Source of the DNA: Emticicia sp. BO119
GTDB taxonomy: Bacteria; Bacteroidota; Bacteroidia; Cytophagales; Spirosomataceae
NCBI RefSeq assembly: GCF_013912375.1
Contig: NZ_JACETV010000002.1
Span: 186,001-250,000 of the forward strand
DNA length: 64,000 nucleotides
Reading direction: 5' to 3'
Shown: positions 9,262 to 18,051 of the stretch, in pieces
Layout of the letters: the number at the start of each line of letters is the position of its first letter
How positions within the stretch are numbered: position 1 is the stretch's first letter
The notes under the pieces: model-generated
Told to the model about the DNA's origin: nothing
Seen by the model: only the letters and a program-made list of their open reading frames with translations
Database searches by the model: none
Position numbers and translations under genes: made by a program

Positions 9262-10242
9262 TTATTGATTATTTTTCTGGTATTCTGCCCTTAGTTTTGC
9301 TTTTTCAATTGGTACTACTCCAACAGATTCGCAAACCAGACCCCCACCCAAATTTGATAATTCTGCAATAGTCTTTGGTGATAATTTTAGTCCTAAACAA
9401 ATAGCGGCAATACTTACCACAGTATCTCCAGCCCCTGATACATCAGTAATACTTCTCAGATGTGCCGTGATATGGTGCACCTCGTTCTGAAAATCAATAA
9501 AAACGCCTCTTTCAGATAAAGTCAGGAAAATACCATTTACACCTAATGTTTTTTTTGCTTCTGCTACAATAGTCTTAATTTCGTCTAATTTATCGGCATT
9601 AAAATCTATTTTCAAGCCTTCTTTCAATTCCTTAAGATTTGGCTTAAATAAATCTGTTCCCTGATAATGGGTAAAATTACGCTTTTTAGGGTCAACAATG
9701 GTGGGTATCTTGTGATGTTTGGCAAAAGTTACAATTTCCTGAATACTTTGTTGGTCTAAAACGCCTTTATCATAGTCTTCAAATATCAATACATCACACG
9801 ATGGAATCAGCGATTTAGCTTTTTCTATCAGTTGGCTTCTTTCTTCTGCATTAATAACTGTATCCATTTCCGAATCTATCCTGACCACGTGTTGGGAGCC
9901 TGCCATAATCCGTTGCTTCACGGTCGTTACCCGATTAGGGCTTTGTATTATGCCTTCAACAGGCAAAGAACTACTATTTAATAATTCGATTAAATCTTTT
10001 GCTTCCGGGTCAGCCCCTATTACTGAACATAAGACCGGCGTAGCACCCAGCGATTTTATATTCATGGCTACATTTCCGGCTCCTCCCAGGCGTATCTCTT
10101 TGCGTTTTACATTTACTACCGGAATAGGAGCTTCGGGTGAAATTCTTTCTACTTTTCCGAATATATAAGAGTCTATCATTACATCACCTATAATTAAGAC
10201 TCGCAGATTATCAAAAGAATCAAAAATTTGATTGACTGTCAT
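9262..10242 (-). CDS. rfaE1: D-glycero-beta-D-manno-heptose-7-phosphate kinase (RfaE1 type)
   Basis: A PfkB-family kinase of 326 residues that would phosphorylate heptose 7-phosphate at C1 for ADP-heptose and LPS core synthesis. The N-terminus (VLIIGDVMIDSYIFGKVERISPEAPIPVV) is diagnostic of RfaE domain 1; GGAGNVAMN and the catalytic DVSGAGDTV loop are present. The cytidylyl/adenylyltransferase domain found in fused HldE is absent, so this is the single-domain form. The partner transferase and isomerase genes are not in the window. An alternative is a related sugar kinase, but the N-terminal match makes this unlikely. Confidence 0.9.
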   Translation of the reverse strand: MTVNQIFDSFDNLRVLIIGDVMIDSYIFGKVERISPEAPIPVVNVKRKEIRLGGAGNVAMNIKSLGATPVLCSVIGADPEAKDLIELLNSSSLPVEGIIQSPNRVTTVKQRIMAGSQHVVRIDSEMDTVINAEERSQLIEKAKSLIPSCDVLIFEDYDKGVLDQQSIQEIVTFAKHHKIPTIVDPKKRNFTHYQGTDLFKPNLKELKEGLKIDFNADKLDEIKTIVAEAKKTLGVNGIFLTLSERGVFIDFQNEVHHITAHLRSITDVSGAGDTVVSIAAICLGLKLSPKTIAELSNLGGGLVCESVGVVPIEKAKLRAEYQKNNQ

Positions 10243-10428
10243 TCAAAAATGGATTTCGTATTATCGAATGGTTTACTTATTTTTTGGAGATGCAAAACTA
10301 AGGATTTTAAACGATTTTTTTAAAAAATCATACATTTTGGCAGAGAGATTGCGTTATTTGTAAGCAGTTATTTTTAGTATAAATAGTACAGACCATTGAA
10401 GAAACACGATAGTATGACAGATAAATAG

Positions 10429-10436
10429 TACATTTG
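10429..10436 (+). promoter_or_regulatory. Possible -7 box for the OmpA-family gene
   Basis: TACATTTG matches the Bacteroidota TAnnTTTG consensus 24 bp before the ATG. I see no good -33 TTTG at the expected distance, so support is partial. Confidence 0.35.
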
Positions 10437-10459
10437 CCATACCGACTACCAACAAAACT

Positions 10460-12100
10460 ATGCGTTATAGTATCCTTTTATTAGCTGTAATTACTTCCTT
10501 TTTAGCTAAAGCTCAAAAGCTGGAGCAATTAGGCTCTGCCATTAATACGGAGTACAGTGAACTGAATCCTATTATTTCTCCTGATGATAAAACACTCTAT
10601 TTTGTGCGCGTGAGCCACCCATCTAACAGTTTTGGCACAAAAGGCAGCCCTGATGCGCCCGGTAGTCATGATGTCTGGTATTCGGAAAAACGGGATGATG
10701 GCAACTGGACAATTGCCCGCAGAATGCCTAACACTATTAATAAGGATCAATTCAATGATTTGTTCAGTATTACCCCTGATGGTACTAAAATTCTTATTTC
10801 GGGGGTATATCATAATGGCCGTAGAGATAATACTGTGGGTATCTCAATGTGCAAAAGAACAAAAACCGGTTGGTCGGAACCGGAACAGATAGTGATACCG
10901 AAGTTTGAGGAAATCTGCAAAGGCCAATACCTGACAGCTTGTTTATCGAATGATGGTAAAACTCTGATATTAGCTTTTAGTGAAAAGAAAAACTCAAAAG
11001 AAGATAACCTATTTGTATGCTTTTTGGGAAGAGATGGGAAGTGGTCGAAACCAGAAAGCTTAGGTCCAGATATTAATACCGGAAGTACAGAAACAACACC
11101 CTTTTTAGCTTCTGATAATTATACATTATATTTTGCTTCTGATAGAAAAGATGGGTTGGGTGGAACGGACATATGGGTATCCAAACGTAAGGACAGAAGC
11201 TGGACGAAATGGTCGAAACCAGTAAATATGGGTGATAAGGTAAACACTGATGCCAATGAGTATTCATTTACTGTAGCTGCATCTGGAGAATATGCCTACA
11301 TGAGTACCAAGAAAAACTCAGTAGGGAAAAATGACATTGTTCGCTTTAAATTGCGTGAAGAGAAAAAGGAAGAACCCGTGGTAGCAGGTCTGCAAACTTC
11401 TGAAAAATCAGAAGAACAAAAGAATTTAGACAATGGAGGCACACCCATTGACCCGAATAGTCTGGCGCCAACGCCTGTAGTAATTGTAAGTGGGCGGGTA
11501 ATGGATAGCAAAACAGGAAAACCGGTTCAGGATGCTAAGATTATCTATAGGGTACTTCCTGATGGAGAAGAAGGAGAAGCTTATACTAATCCGGCTACGG
11601 GAATATGGACGATTGTATTGCCTTATGGGGCTAAATATAGTTATAGAGCGGAGGCCAAAGAATTTATTGGTATTGAGAAATTTATAGACCTAACCCAGGT
11701 AAAAGAGCATAAGGAGATAAAAAATGATATGGTAATAGTGGCACCAATAGAGGTGGGAGTAGAGTTGCCATTGAACAATATCTTCTTTGAATATGCAAAA
11801 GCTACTTTGCGCCCTGATTCATATCCTGAATTAGACAGGATTGTAGACACTATGAAAGAAAACCCTAATCTTGTTATAGAGATTCAGGGGCATACCGATA
11901 ATGTAGGGTCTAACGAAAGTAATATGAAATTATCGCAGGATAGAGCAGAGGCAGTACGTAAATATCTGCTTTCCAAAAAAATCCAGGCGGCACGTGTAAC
12001 CAGTGTAGGATATGGAGAAACAAAACCAATTGCTACTAATGATACGGAAGAAGGTAAAGCACAAAACCGCCGTGTGCAGTTGGCGATTGTGAGGAAGTAG
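10460..12100 (+). CDS. OmpA-family envelope protein with WD40-like and CarboxypepD_reg domains
   Basis: A 546-residue secreted protein: signal peptide (to AKA), PD40/WD40-like beta-propeller repeats at about residues 20-300 (LNPIISPDDKTLYF, FSITPDGTKILIS, TPFLASDNYTLYFASDR), a carboxypeptidase regulatory-like domain near 340-430 (VSGRVMDSKTGKPVQDA), and a C-terminal OmpA peptidoglycan-binding domain (NIFFEYAKATL, IEIQGHTDNVGSN, NRRVQLAIV). This order resembles PorE, the type IX secretion component that anchors the machine to peptidoglycan, but the N-terminal TPR part of PorE is missing. It may instead be one of many PorE-like paralogues. Confidence 0.88.
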   Translation: MRYSILLLAVITSFLAKAQKLEQLGSAINTEYSELNPIISPDDKTLYFVRVSHPSNSFGTKGSPDAPGSHDVWYSEKRDDGNWTIARRMPNTINKDQFNDLFSITPDGTKILISGVYHNGRRDNTVGISMCKRTKTGWSEPEQIVIPKFEEICKGQYLTACLSNDGKTLILAFSEKKNSKEDNLFVCFLGRDGKWSKPESLGPDINTGSTETTPFLASDNYTLYFASDRKDGLGGTDIWVSKRKDRSWTKWSKPVNMGDKVNTDANEYSFTVAASGEYAYMSTKKNSVGKNDIVRFKLREEKKEEPVVAGLQTSEKSEEQKNLDNGGTPIDPNSLAPTPVVIVSGRVMDSKTGKPVQDAKIIYRVLPDGEEGEAYTNPATGIWTIVLPYGAKYSYRAEAKEFIGIEKFIDLTQVKEHKEIKNDMVIVAPIEVGVELPLNNIFFEYAKATLRPDSYPELDRIVDTMKENPNLVIEIQGHTDNVGSNESNMKLSQDRAEAVRKYLLSKKIQAARVTSVGYGETKPIATNDTEEGKAQNRRVQLAIVRK

Positions 12101-12112
12101 GATTTTGTAAAG

Positions 12113-12138
12113 AACTGTGATTAAGGTTAATCACAGTT
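12113..12138. terminator. Hairpin between converging OmpA-family gene and purU
   Basis: Arms AACTGTGATTAA and TTAATCACAGTT are perfect. No strong T-run follows, so this is a probable rather than certain terminator. Two more ATCACAGT copies follow at 12153-12168. Confidence 0.55.
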
Positions 12139-12153
12139 TAACACTGGAGCACA

Positions 12154-12993
12154 TCACAGTATCACAGTCCTGTTGCCATAGATAAACACCCTATCATTAA
12201 AAACTAATTTTAAGGCTTGGGTGAGTACCGATTTTTCTACCTCTTTTCCATCACGTGCCATATCAAGGTAAGTGTATTTATGATCAACTTCTTTGATATT
12301 CTGAGCAATGATTGGCCCTTCATCTAAATTATTATTCACAAAGTGAGCAGTTGCCCCTATAATTTTTACCCCTCTTTCGTAGGCTTGCCGATACGGGTTA
12401 GCGCCAATAAAAGCAGGTAAGAAAGAGTGGTGAATATTGACTATTTTATTGGCATAATGCGCCACAAATTCAGGTGATAGGATGCGCATATATTTAGCCA
12501 ATACCACATATTCTGGCTGATAAATCTCTAAGGTACGCAAGATAGCTTCTTCATGTTGCTCACGGGTTTTATGCTCGTGGCTTACATAATGAAAAGGGAT
12601 ACCAAATTTGCTTACCAAAGGTTGCAGAATATTATAATTACTTACGACTGCGAGAATGTTGGCATCTAATTCATCGAAATTGTAACGAATCAACAAATCA
12701 GATAAGCAATGATGTTCTTTGGTGCATAGCACTACAATATCCTTCTTCTTTTTAGGATTTATCCTAAGATTAATAGCAGTAGAAAGAATATTCTCTCTCA
12801 GGTCTTTTAATACTTTCTCAGGGTCTAATTCGGCGGACGCTACAAATTCTGTCCTCATAAAAAACTGCCCGTCAGGGCTCACGTATTCGTCTTGTGAGAG
12901 AATATTGCATTCGTTTTTATACAATACACTTGTTACCAGAAAAATGAGACCCTTGGCATCGGGTCCATCCATTAAAAGAATATGCTTAATCAT
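12154..12993 (-). CDS. purU: Formyltetrahydrofolate deformylase
   Basis: PurU hydrolyses 10-formyl-THF to formate and THF, balancing one-carbon units and supplying formate to purine synthesis. From the ATG at 12993 it has 279 residues: an N-terminal ACT domain (about 1-80) and a formyltransferase-like catalytic domain with VNIHHSFLPAF, ANPYRQAYERGVKIIGATAHF and LDEGPIIAQ. An ATG 24 bp further upstream is less likely, since the family starts near the first beta strand of the ACT domain. It follows ruvX by 32 bp and is probably in an operon mazG-ruvX-purU. Confidence 0.96.
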   Translation of the reverse strand: MIKHILLMDGPDAKGLIFLVTSVLYKNECNILSQDEYVSPDGQFFMRTEFVASAELDPEKVLKDLRENILSTAINLRINPKKKKDIVVLCTKEHHCLSDLLIRYNFDELDANILAVVSNYNILQPLVSKFGIPFHYVSHEHKTREQHEEAILRTLEIYQPEYVVLAKYMRILSPEFVAHYANKIVNIHHSFLPAFIGANPYRQAYERGVKIIGATAHFVNNNLDEGPIIAQNIKEVDHKYTYLDMARDGKEVEKSVLTQALKLVFNDRVFIYGNRTVIL

Positions 12994-13025
12994 ATTTATA
13001 TCTTCTGAAATCTTCAAACTAAAGG

Positions 13026-13433
13026 TTATACACCCATAAAACTCTGCAATATAATCACGGCACTTATTTTATCAATATTGCCTTTTACCTGTCTGTCTTT
13101 TTTCTTCATTCCTCCGGTAATCATGGTTTGAACAGCCATTTTTGAAGTAAATCGTTCATCAACCAAATGAACAGGGGTAGCAGGGAAATTTATTTTTAAT
13201 TCTTCAATCAATTGGTTCACATAGCTTGTGCCATGTGTATCGGAGCCATCAAGATTTTTGGGCATACCTACTACAAATGCCTCAACTTCTTCTGATTGGA
13301 TATATTTTTTCAGGTAGGCAATCAGGGTTTCGCTGGGTACTGTCTCTAAGGCCGAGGCAATGATTTTGAGCGGGTCGCTTACTGCCAGACCTGTACGTTT
13401 GGCTCCGTAATCGATGGCAAGTATTCTGGGCAA
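13026..13433 (-). CDS. ruvX: Putative pre-16S rRNA nuclease / Holliday junction resolvase (YqgF)
   Basis: 135 residues of the RNase H-like YqgF fold: RILAIDYGAKRTGLA at the start (catalytic Asp in AIDYG), VVGMPKNLDGS in the middle and DERFTSKMA near residue 97. In E. coli it processes the 5' end of 16S rRNA. The start is TTG at 13433: there is no ATG, and the family begins two or three residues before RILAIDYG. It is 23 bp downstream of mazG, same strand. Confidence 0.95.
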   Translation of the reverse strand: MPRILAIDYGAKRTGLAVSDPLKIIASALETVPSETLIAYLKKYIQSEEVEAFVVGMPKNLDGSDTHGTSYVNQLIEELKINFPATPVHLVDERFTSKMAVQTMITGGMKKKDRQVKGNIDKISAVIILQSFMGV

Positions 13434-13456
13434 TTGATTATGCAGTTTAAGATGAA

Positions 13457-14272
13457 CTAAATACGTTTGGCTTCTTCCCAGAATATGTCCATTTCGGCCA
13501 ATGTCATATCTTTCAGATTTTTATTAGCTTCTCTGGCTTTTTGTTCAAGGTACTGAAAACGCTTGATAAACTTTTTATTGGTACGCTCTAATGCTGTTTC
13601 AGGATTCAGGTTAATGAATCGGGCATAATTCACAAGAGAGAAAAGCAAATCACCAAATTCAGCTTCGGCTTTCTCGGCATCTATCACCTCTTCTTTTTCA
13701 GCATTAAACAATTCTTTAAACTCCTTCATTTCTTCTTCTACCTTGCCCCATACCTGACTTTTTTCTTCCCAATCAAAACCTACTCCCCGGGCTTTCTCCT
13801 GTATCCTCATCGCTTTTACCAAAGCCGGTAACGATTGTGGCACACCACCCAATACCGATTTATTTCCCTCTTTTAGCTTTAGTTGTTCCCAGTTTTGTTT
13901 TACCTGTTCTTCGTTTTCTACTTTTACATCACCATATATATGAGGGTGGCGGGCTATGAGTTTATCGCAGATACTATTTAATACATCGGCTACATCAAAA
14001 TCTCCGGTTTCAGAGGCAATTCTTGAATAAAAAACCAGATGAAGCATCATATCTCCTAATTCTTTTTTTATTTCAGGCAGGTCTTTCTCTAAAATTGCAT
14101 CCGATAATTCGTATGTTTCTTCAATAGTCAGATGACGCAACGTATCCATCGTTTGTTTTTTATCCCACGGGCATTGCTCTCTTAACTCATCCATAATGGT
14201 AAGCAATCGGTCGAAAGCCATGAGTTTCTCCATGCGTTCAGGAGGAAATACTAAAGGGAGTTTGTTGCTCAT
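13457..14272 (-). CDS. mazG: Nucleoside triphosphate pyrophosphohydrolase MazG
   Basis: A 271-residue two-domain MazG. The first domain has CPWDKKQTMDTLRHLTIEET and the metal-binding EExxE/ExxD pattern (IEETYEL, KKELGDMML); the second repeats it (KAEAEFGDLLFSLVNYARF). MazG hydrolyses all canonical NTPs and dampens the stringent response. It is the first gene of the likely mazG-ruvX-purU operon. Start ATG at 14272. Confidence 0.96.
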   Translation of the reverse strand: MSNKLPLVFPPERMEKLMAFDRLLTIMDELREQCPWDKKQTMDTLRHLTIEETYELSDAILEKDLPEIKKELGDMMLHLVFYSRIASETGDFDVADVLNSICDKLIARHPHIYGDVKVENEEQVKQNWEQLKLKEGNKSVLGGVPQSLPALVKAMRIQEKARGVGFDWEEKSQVWGKVEEEMKEFKELFNAEKEEVIDAEKAEAEFGDLLFSLVNYARFINLNPETALERTNKKFIKRFQYLEQKAREANKNLKDMTLAEMDIFWEEAKRI

Positions 14273-14327
14273 AAAACTGTTTCTCTATCTGATAGTTTTC
14301 GTAAAGTTCGGAATAAAAAATAAAAAA

Positions 14328-14350
14328 GCCATCTGAAAAGAGCAGATGGC
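14328..14350 (-). terminator. Intrinsic terminator of the redoxin gene
   Basis: Stem GCCATCTG/CAGATGGC with a 7-base loop, followed on the minus strand by a run of six T then more T-rich sequence. It lies 27 bp past the redoxin stop. Confidence 0.85.
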
Positions 14351-14376
14351 AAAATATTAATTATCAAAAATGAATA

Positions 14377-15030
14377 TTATGTTTTCCATTTAATGGCACA
14401 ACCAATGGCTTTGGTAATAGTAGTTACTACAGGTTTGCCTAACAGCAAACTGTTTATTGCATCGGTTACATAGTGCTTGGTTACGTTGGCGGGGTCTTGT
14501 GGATTATCGTCAATAGCTCCAATATAATGCACAATTATTTTTCCGTTTTCTTTATTTAATACAAAGGCATGCGGGGTACGCATTGCCCCAAATGCCTTTG
14601 TAACGGCCTGTGTATTATCTGTCAGGTAAGGATAAGTATAGCCTTTCTCTTTAGCTCTTGCCTGCATATTTACAAAAGAATCTTCTTCATAGGCTTCGGG
14701 GTCATTCGGATTAATAGCTATAACCGGATAGCCCTGTGACGCATATTTTTTATCAATATCAATCACGCGGTCTTCATAGGATTTTGAAAACGGACAATGA
14801 TTAGAAATAAAAACTACAATAAAACCTTTGGCGGAGGCGAAGTCATTTAAAGAGACCGTTTTTCCATCTACATTCTTCAATTTGAAATCAGTCACGGCAT
14901 CACCAATACCATAGCCTGCTAATCTTTTCAGAGATGATTCGGGTTGCTCATTAATCATAGCAAACGATAGGAGAGAGGAGAAACTCAATCCTACCAACAA
15001 ACTCAGAACAAACCTCATTTTCTTTTTCAT
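14377..15030 (-). CDS. Exported thioredoxin-fold (redoxin/AhpC-like) protein
   Basis: 217 residues with a signal peptide (KKKMRFVLSLLVGLSFSSLLSFA) and a thioredoxin fold. The active-site region reads FISNHCPFSKSYE, a single cysteine followed by Pro-Phe-Ser, which is typical of peroxiredoxin-like 'thioredoxin family' proteins of Bacteroidota and not of CxxC disulfide reductases. The cis-Pro region is MRTPHAFVLN. A C-terminal AIGCAIKW adds one more cysteine. Likely a periplasmic redox enzyme or resolvase of oxidised thiols; the partner is unknown. Single-gene unit with its own terminator. Confidence 0.85.
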   Translation of the reverse strand: MKKKMRFVLSLLVGLSFSSLLSFAMINEQPESSLKRLAGYGIGDAVTDFKLKNVDGKTVSLNDFASAKGFIVVFISNHCPFSKSYEDRVIDIDKKYASQGYPVIAINPNDPEAYEEDSFVNMQARAKEKGYTYPYLTDNTQAVTKAFGAMRTPHAFVLNKENGKIIVHYIGAIDDNPQDPANVTKHYVTDAINSLLLGKPVVTTITKAIGCAIKWKT

Positions 15031-15206
15031 GTTATGTGATTTTTATCAAAAAATCTGCTTAAACAAACGCACGTATATTAGATTTATTTTATCACCGATA
15101 GTTTAAATTTAATCAGCAGACAAATATAAATATCTTTTGGGAGATAAGTACTGAATTTGTTGGATAGTGTTTGAGAGGTAGTGTTTTGAGCTTAGCTAAT
15201 GTTTAA

Positions 15207-15725
15207 TTATATCCCTTTCTGAATAGCTTTCTGATGATGTCCGATATGATAATGCATAAAATAATATATTTCTCTGATGGTCATGAGTTTTAAGACAGGA
15301 TGTTTAATAGCAATTTCATCTAATTCTGCTTCTGACCATTCGTCTAAATAGTTAGTTAACGTTTCATGGTGTTTAATAAAACTGCTAACCAGAATAGCCT
15401 TTGATGGGTTTTCAGGCAAAGTAGGTACAAACGCCCCACTTGCTTTAATGCCTGAACCTAAAATAGTCAGGTATGCGTTTACTACTCCTTCATAATCATA
15501 AACAGGGCGGTCAATCTTACCAAATTGGCGAACCAGTACTTCTTTTGGAATAGATAACCCTTGATTGAGACCTTTGGCAGATTGCGTGAGATGAAGAATA
15601 TTTTCGGCAATTGACCATTTCTCACCAATGGGAGCGAAGAATTGTGCTTCTTCTACGTTTTCAGTTACTTTAGCAAGACTGTTGAAACACTCTTTTAATG
15701 CTTCTTTTAGTTCTGGTTTTGTCAT
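15207..15725 (-). CDS. DinB/YfiT-family protein
   Basis: 172 residues from the ATG at 15725. It shows the four-helix metal-dependent DinB superfamily pattern: KWSIAENILHLTQS (first His), KHHETLTNYLDEW, and YYFMHYHIGHHQKAIQKG near the end, giving the usual His triad. Members include thiol-dependent transferases (bacillithiol, mycothiol) and damage-inducible proteins; the substrate here is unknown. A palindrome matching that upstream of the neighbouring TetR gene lies about 100 bp upstream, so the two genes may be co-regulated. Confidence 0.87.
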   Translation of the reverse strand: MTKPELKEALKECFNSLAKVTENVEEAQFFAPIGEKWSIAENILHLTQSAKGLNQGLSIPKEVLVRQFGKIDRPVYDYEGVVNAYLTILGSGIKASGAFVPTLPENPSKAILVSSFIKHHETLTNYLDEWSEAELDEIAIKHPVLKLMTIREIYYFMHYHIGHHQKAIQKGI

Positions 15726-15825
15726 GATTTTGAGATTTAATGATGAATTGAAAATCATGGGAACGTACAGGGTACGTTCCCTGACCTATTACCTGTTAAC
15801 GCACTATTAAAATTTCTATATTTTA

Positions 15826-15841
15826 TACCAAACGTTCGTTT
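15826..15841. promoter_or_regulatory. Putative TetR operator upstream of dinB-like gene
   Basis: TACCAAACGTTCGTTT contains the perfect palindrome AAACG-TT-CGTTT and shares the 9-base left half TACCAAACG with the palindrome upstream of the adjacent TetR gene (16502-16517). It lies between the TetR stop and the DinB start. Confidence 0.55.
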
Positions 15842-15880
15842 CTGACTTAAAAATAGATAACCAATATTCCTCCTTTCTCC

Positions 15881-16438
15881 CTATTGCAATTTTAGCGTGG
15901 CACGATTAAAAGCATCATAAAGATACTGTCGATCACCATAGAGTTTTGAAAACATGACAGCTCCCTCGAACTCCATAATGGTTAACTGTGCTAATTTGAA
16001 TGCATTCGCCTCGTCTTTTTGGCTCATAAAAATTTCTTTGAGGGCCATTGTCCAATCATTCATGATGTTTTTTAATACCTCATGGAATTCAGGTATAACG
16101 CCTACGGTTTCGAGGGTTGTATTTCCTACCAGACAACCACCTTCTTTTTCTAAAAGTAACCTACCCATTTTTTTCAGGAGTTTGCCCATTCGCTCTTCCG
16201 GGGTAAGGGTTGTGTCTTGAGCAATCGGGAAAACTCTTTCTTTCAGATAGTTGTGAATCCAGAACAAAAGGTCTTTCATCAACATTTCTTTACTCGGAAA
16301 ATAATGGTAAAGACTTCCTTTTAATAATCCACAGTTCTGGGCGAGGTCTTGCATAGAGGTATTATGATATCCCTTGGTTCGGAAAATATCCGATGATTTT
16401 AACAAGATTTCCTCTTTTGTGACTTTCTGAATCGGCAT
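15881..16438 (-). CDS. TetR/AcrR-family transcriptional regulator
   Basis: 185 residues. The N-terminal HTH is textbook: ILLKSSDIFRTKGYHNTSMQDLAQNCGLLKGSLYHYFPSK-type pattern, residues 10-50, ending GSLYHYFPSKEML. The C-terminal ligand-binding half includes GCLVGNTTLETVG, characteristic of the LmrA/YxaF/TetR_C_11 group, which often senses small hydrophobic or electrophilic compounds. Palindromes at 15826 and 16502 share half-sites, suggesting it represses itself and the DinB-like gene. The ligand is unknown. Confidence 0.92.
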   Translation of the reverse strand: MPIQKVTKEEILLKSSDIFRTKGYHNTSMQDLAQNCGLLKGSLYHYFPSKEMLMKDLLFWIHNYLKERVFPIAQDTTLTPEERMGKLLKKMGRLLLEKEGGCLVGNTTLETVGVIPEFHEVLKNIMNDWTMALKEIFMSQKDEANAFKLAQLTIMEFEGAVMFSKLYGDRQYLYDAFNRATLKLQ

Positions 16439-16501
16439 TTATATCAAGTAAATAAAACAATTGACGAAGTAGCCTGACAAATGTACAAAGAGTTTTTGTT
16501 T

Positions 16502-16517
16502 TACCAAACGGTTGGTA
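16502..16517. promoter_or_regulatory. Putative TetR operator upstream of its own gene
   Basis: TACCAA-ACGG-TTGGTA, a perfect 6-bp-arm palindrome, 64 bp upstream of the TetR start. It shares TACCAAACG with the site at 15826. Confidence 0.6.
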
Positions 16518-16704
16518 GGGAAATTTACGAACCTGTCTGGAATAGAATTATTATAAGATTCCCTTTTATGGGTAATTCAAGCCAATTTTACCTGAAAATG
16601 CGCCTTTCATCATATATGAGGATTAAAAATTTGACTGATGAAACCATCCCTTTAGGAAAACCGTTTTGTTTTCATTGGTTTTTTACAAACACTATCATAC
16701 CGAT

Positions 16705-17985
16705 ATGAATAGAATTTTTGGACTCGCCATAGCGGCAGTCGTATTTTTTCTGATAGACTTGTACGTCTGGCAGGCAGTTAAATTGCTGATACGTTCCTCA
16801 AGTGTGCTTACACAACGGGTAGTTGGATATGGATACTGGGGTTTAACTATTGTTTCAATCATAGCATTTTTAGGGGTCTTTACCTATATGCCTGCTGCGC
16901 CTCCTGTTAAGGCAAGTTTTCGGACTTTTTTAATGGCCGGTGTTTTGATTATCTATATATCAAAAATATTCTCGGTGTTGATATTATTTATTGATGATAT
17001 TATACGATTTTTTAGATGGATTGCTTCGTTTTTCCAAAGTACTCCTGCACCAACTCAAACTCCTGTTACTGATAATCTCCAACCTGTCTCCACGGGCATT
17101 AGCCGTTCAGAATTTCTGGCTAAAACAGCCTTAGGTTTAGGTGGTTTGCATGTGGGTGCTATGGCTTATGGTATATTATCAGGTGCGCATGATTACCACC
17201 TGAGAAGAGTAACGCTTAATCTGAAGAATTTACCGAAGCAATTTGATGGAATGACCATTGCTCAGCTATCAGATATTCACTCAGGAAGTTTTTTCAATAA
17301 AACAGCTGTAAAAGGTGGGATAGAGATGTTGATGAAAGAGAAACCGGATGTATTTTTCTTTACAGGCGACTTAGTGAATAATATCGCTCCTGAAGTAAAA
17401 GACTATATAGAGATTTTCTCGAAGATTAAAGCACCCCTGGGTACATTCTCAACTTTGGGTAATCATGATTACGGTGATTATACAGAATGGGCGTCGGCAG
17501 AGAAAAAACGTCAGAATTTAGCAGACTTGATGGGTGCACATAAAACCATGGGTTGGGATTTGCTAATGGACGAACACCGGGAATTGAAAGTAGATGGAGA
17601 AAAAATAGGAATTCTGGGTATTCAGAACTGGGGAGCCGGCGGTTTCTCGAAGCATGGAGATATGGAGAAGGCAGTAGCTAATACTCAAGAATATCCGGTT
17701 AAACTTTTGCTTTCGCATGATCCAAGTCATTGGAGAGCCCAGGTATTGCCTAAATACAAAGATATTGATGTAGCCTTTGCGGGCCATACACATGGTATGC
17801 AATATGGGGTTGAACTGGGTAATTTTAAATGGTCGCCGGTGCAGTTGCGCTATAAAGAGTGGGCAGGTTTATATGAAGAAGGAGATCAGAAACTCTATGT
17901 GAACCGCGGATTTGGTTACATCGGTTACCCGGGGCGTTTAGGTATTTATCCTGAGATTACAATTTTCATGTTGAAAGCGGTATGA
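16705..17985 (+). CDS. Membrane-anchored metallophosphoesterase (YkuE type)
   Basis: 426 residues from the ATG at 16705. The N-terminal 120 residues carry three membrane segments; a fourth hydrophobic stretch (KTALGLGGLHVGAMAYG) precedes the catalytic domain at about 160-420. Calcineurin-like metal ligands are all present: LSDIHSG, TGDLVN, GNHDYGD, LSHDPSHW and AGHTHG. YkuE-type enzymes act on phospholipid or UDP-sugar-lipid substrates at the membrane; the substrate here is not known. It is divergent from the TetR gene. Its stop codon is the first part of a long terminator stem. Confidence 0.93.
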   Translation: MNRIFGLAIAAVVFFLIDLYVWQAVKLLIRSSSVLTQRVVGYGYWGLTIVSIIAFLGVFTYMPAAPPVKASFRTFLMAGVLIIYISKIFSVLILFIDDIIRFFRWIASFFQSTPAPTQTPVTDNLQPVSTGISRSEFLAKTALGLGGLHVGAMAYGILSGAHDYHLRRVTLNLKNLPKQFDGMTIAQLSDIHSGSFFNKTAVKGGIEMLMKEKPDVFFFTGDLVNNIAPEVKDYIEIFSKIKAPLGTFSTLGNHDYGDYTEWASAEKKRQNLADLMGAHKTMGWDLLMDEHRELKVDGEKIGILGIQNWGAGGFSKHGDMEKAVANTQEYPVKLLLSHDPSHWRAQVLPKYKDIDVAFAGHTHGMQYGVELGNFKWSPVQLRYKEWAGLYEEGDQKLYVNRGFGYIGYPGRLGIYPEITIFMLKAV

Positions 17986-18030
17986 AAATCACAGGGTGAA
18001 TATGTAACAAGATATTCACCCTGTGATTTT
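17985..18030. terminator. Long bidirectional terminator
   Basis: 19-bp perfect arms (AAAATCACAGGGTGAATAT and its complement) around an 8-base loop. The first A of the stem is the last base of the upstream TGA stop. It separates the converging phosphoesterase and glycosyltransferase genes. Confidence 0.88.
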
Positions 18031-18051
18031 AGTATTTTATACAAATAGAAT

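Noticed and set aside
16481-16708. 75-codon plus-strand ORF before the metallophosphoesterase
   Set aside because: It runs across the TetR palindrome and ends inside the start of the real gene; no recognisable protein features.
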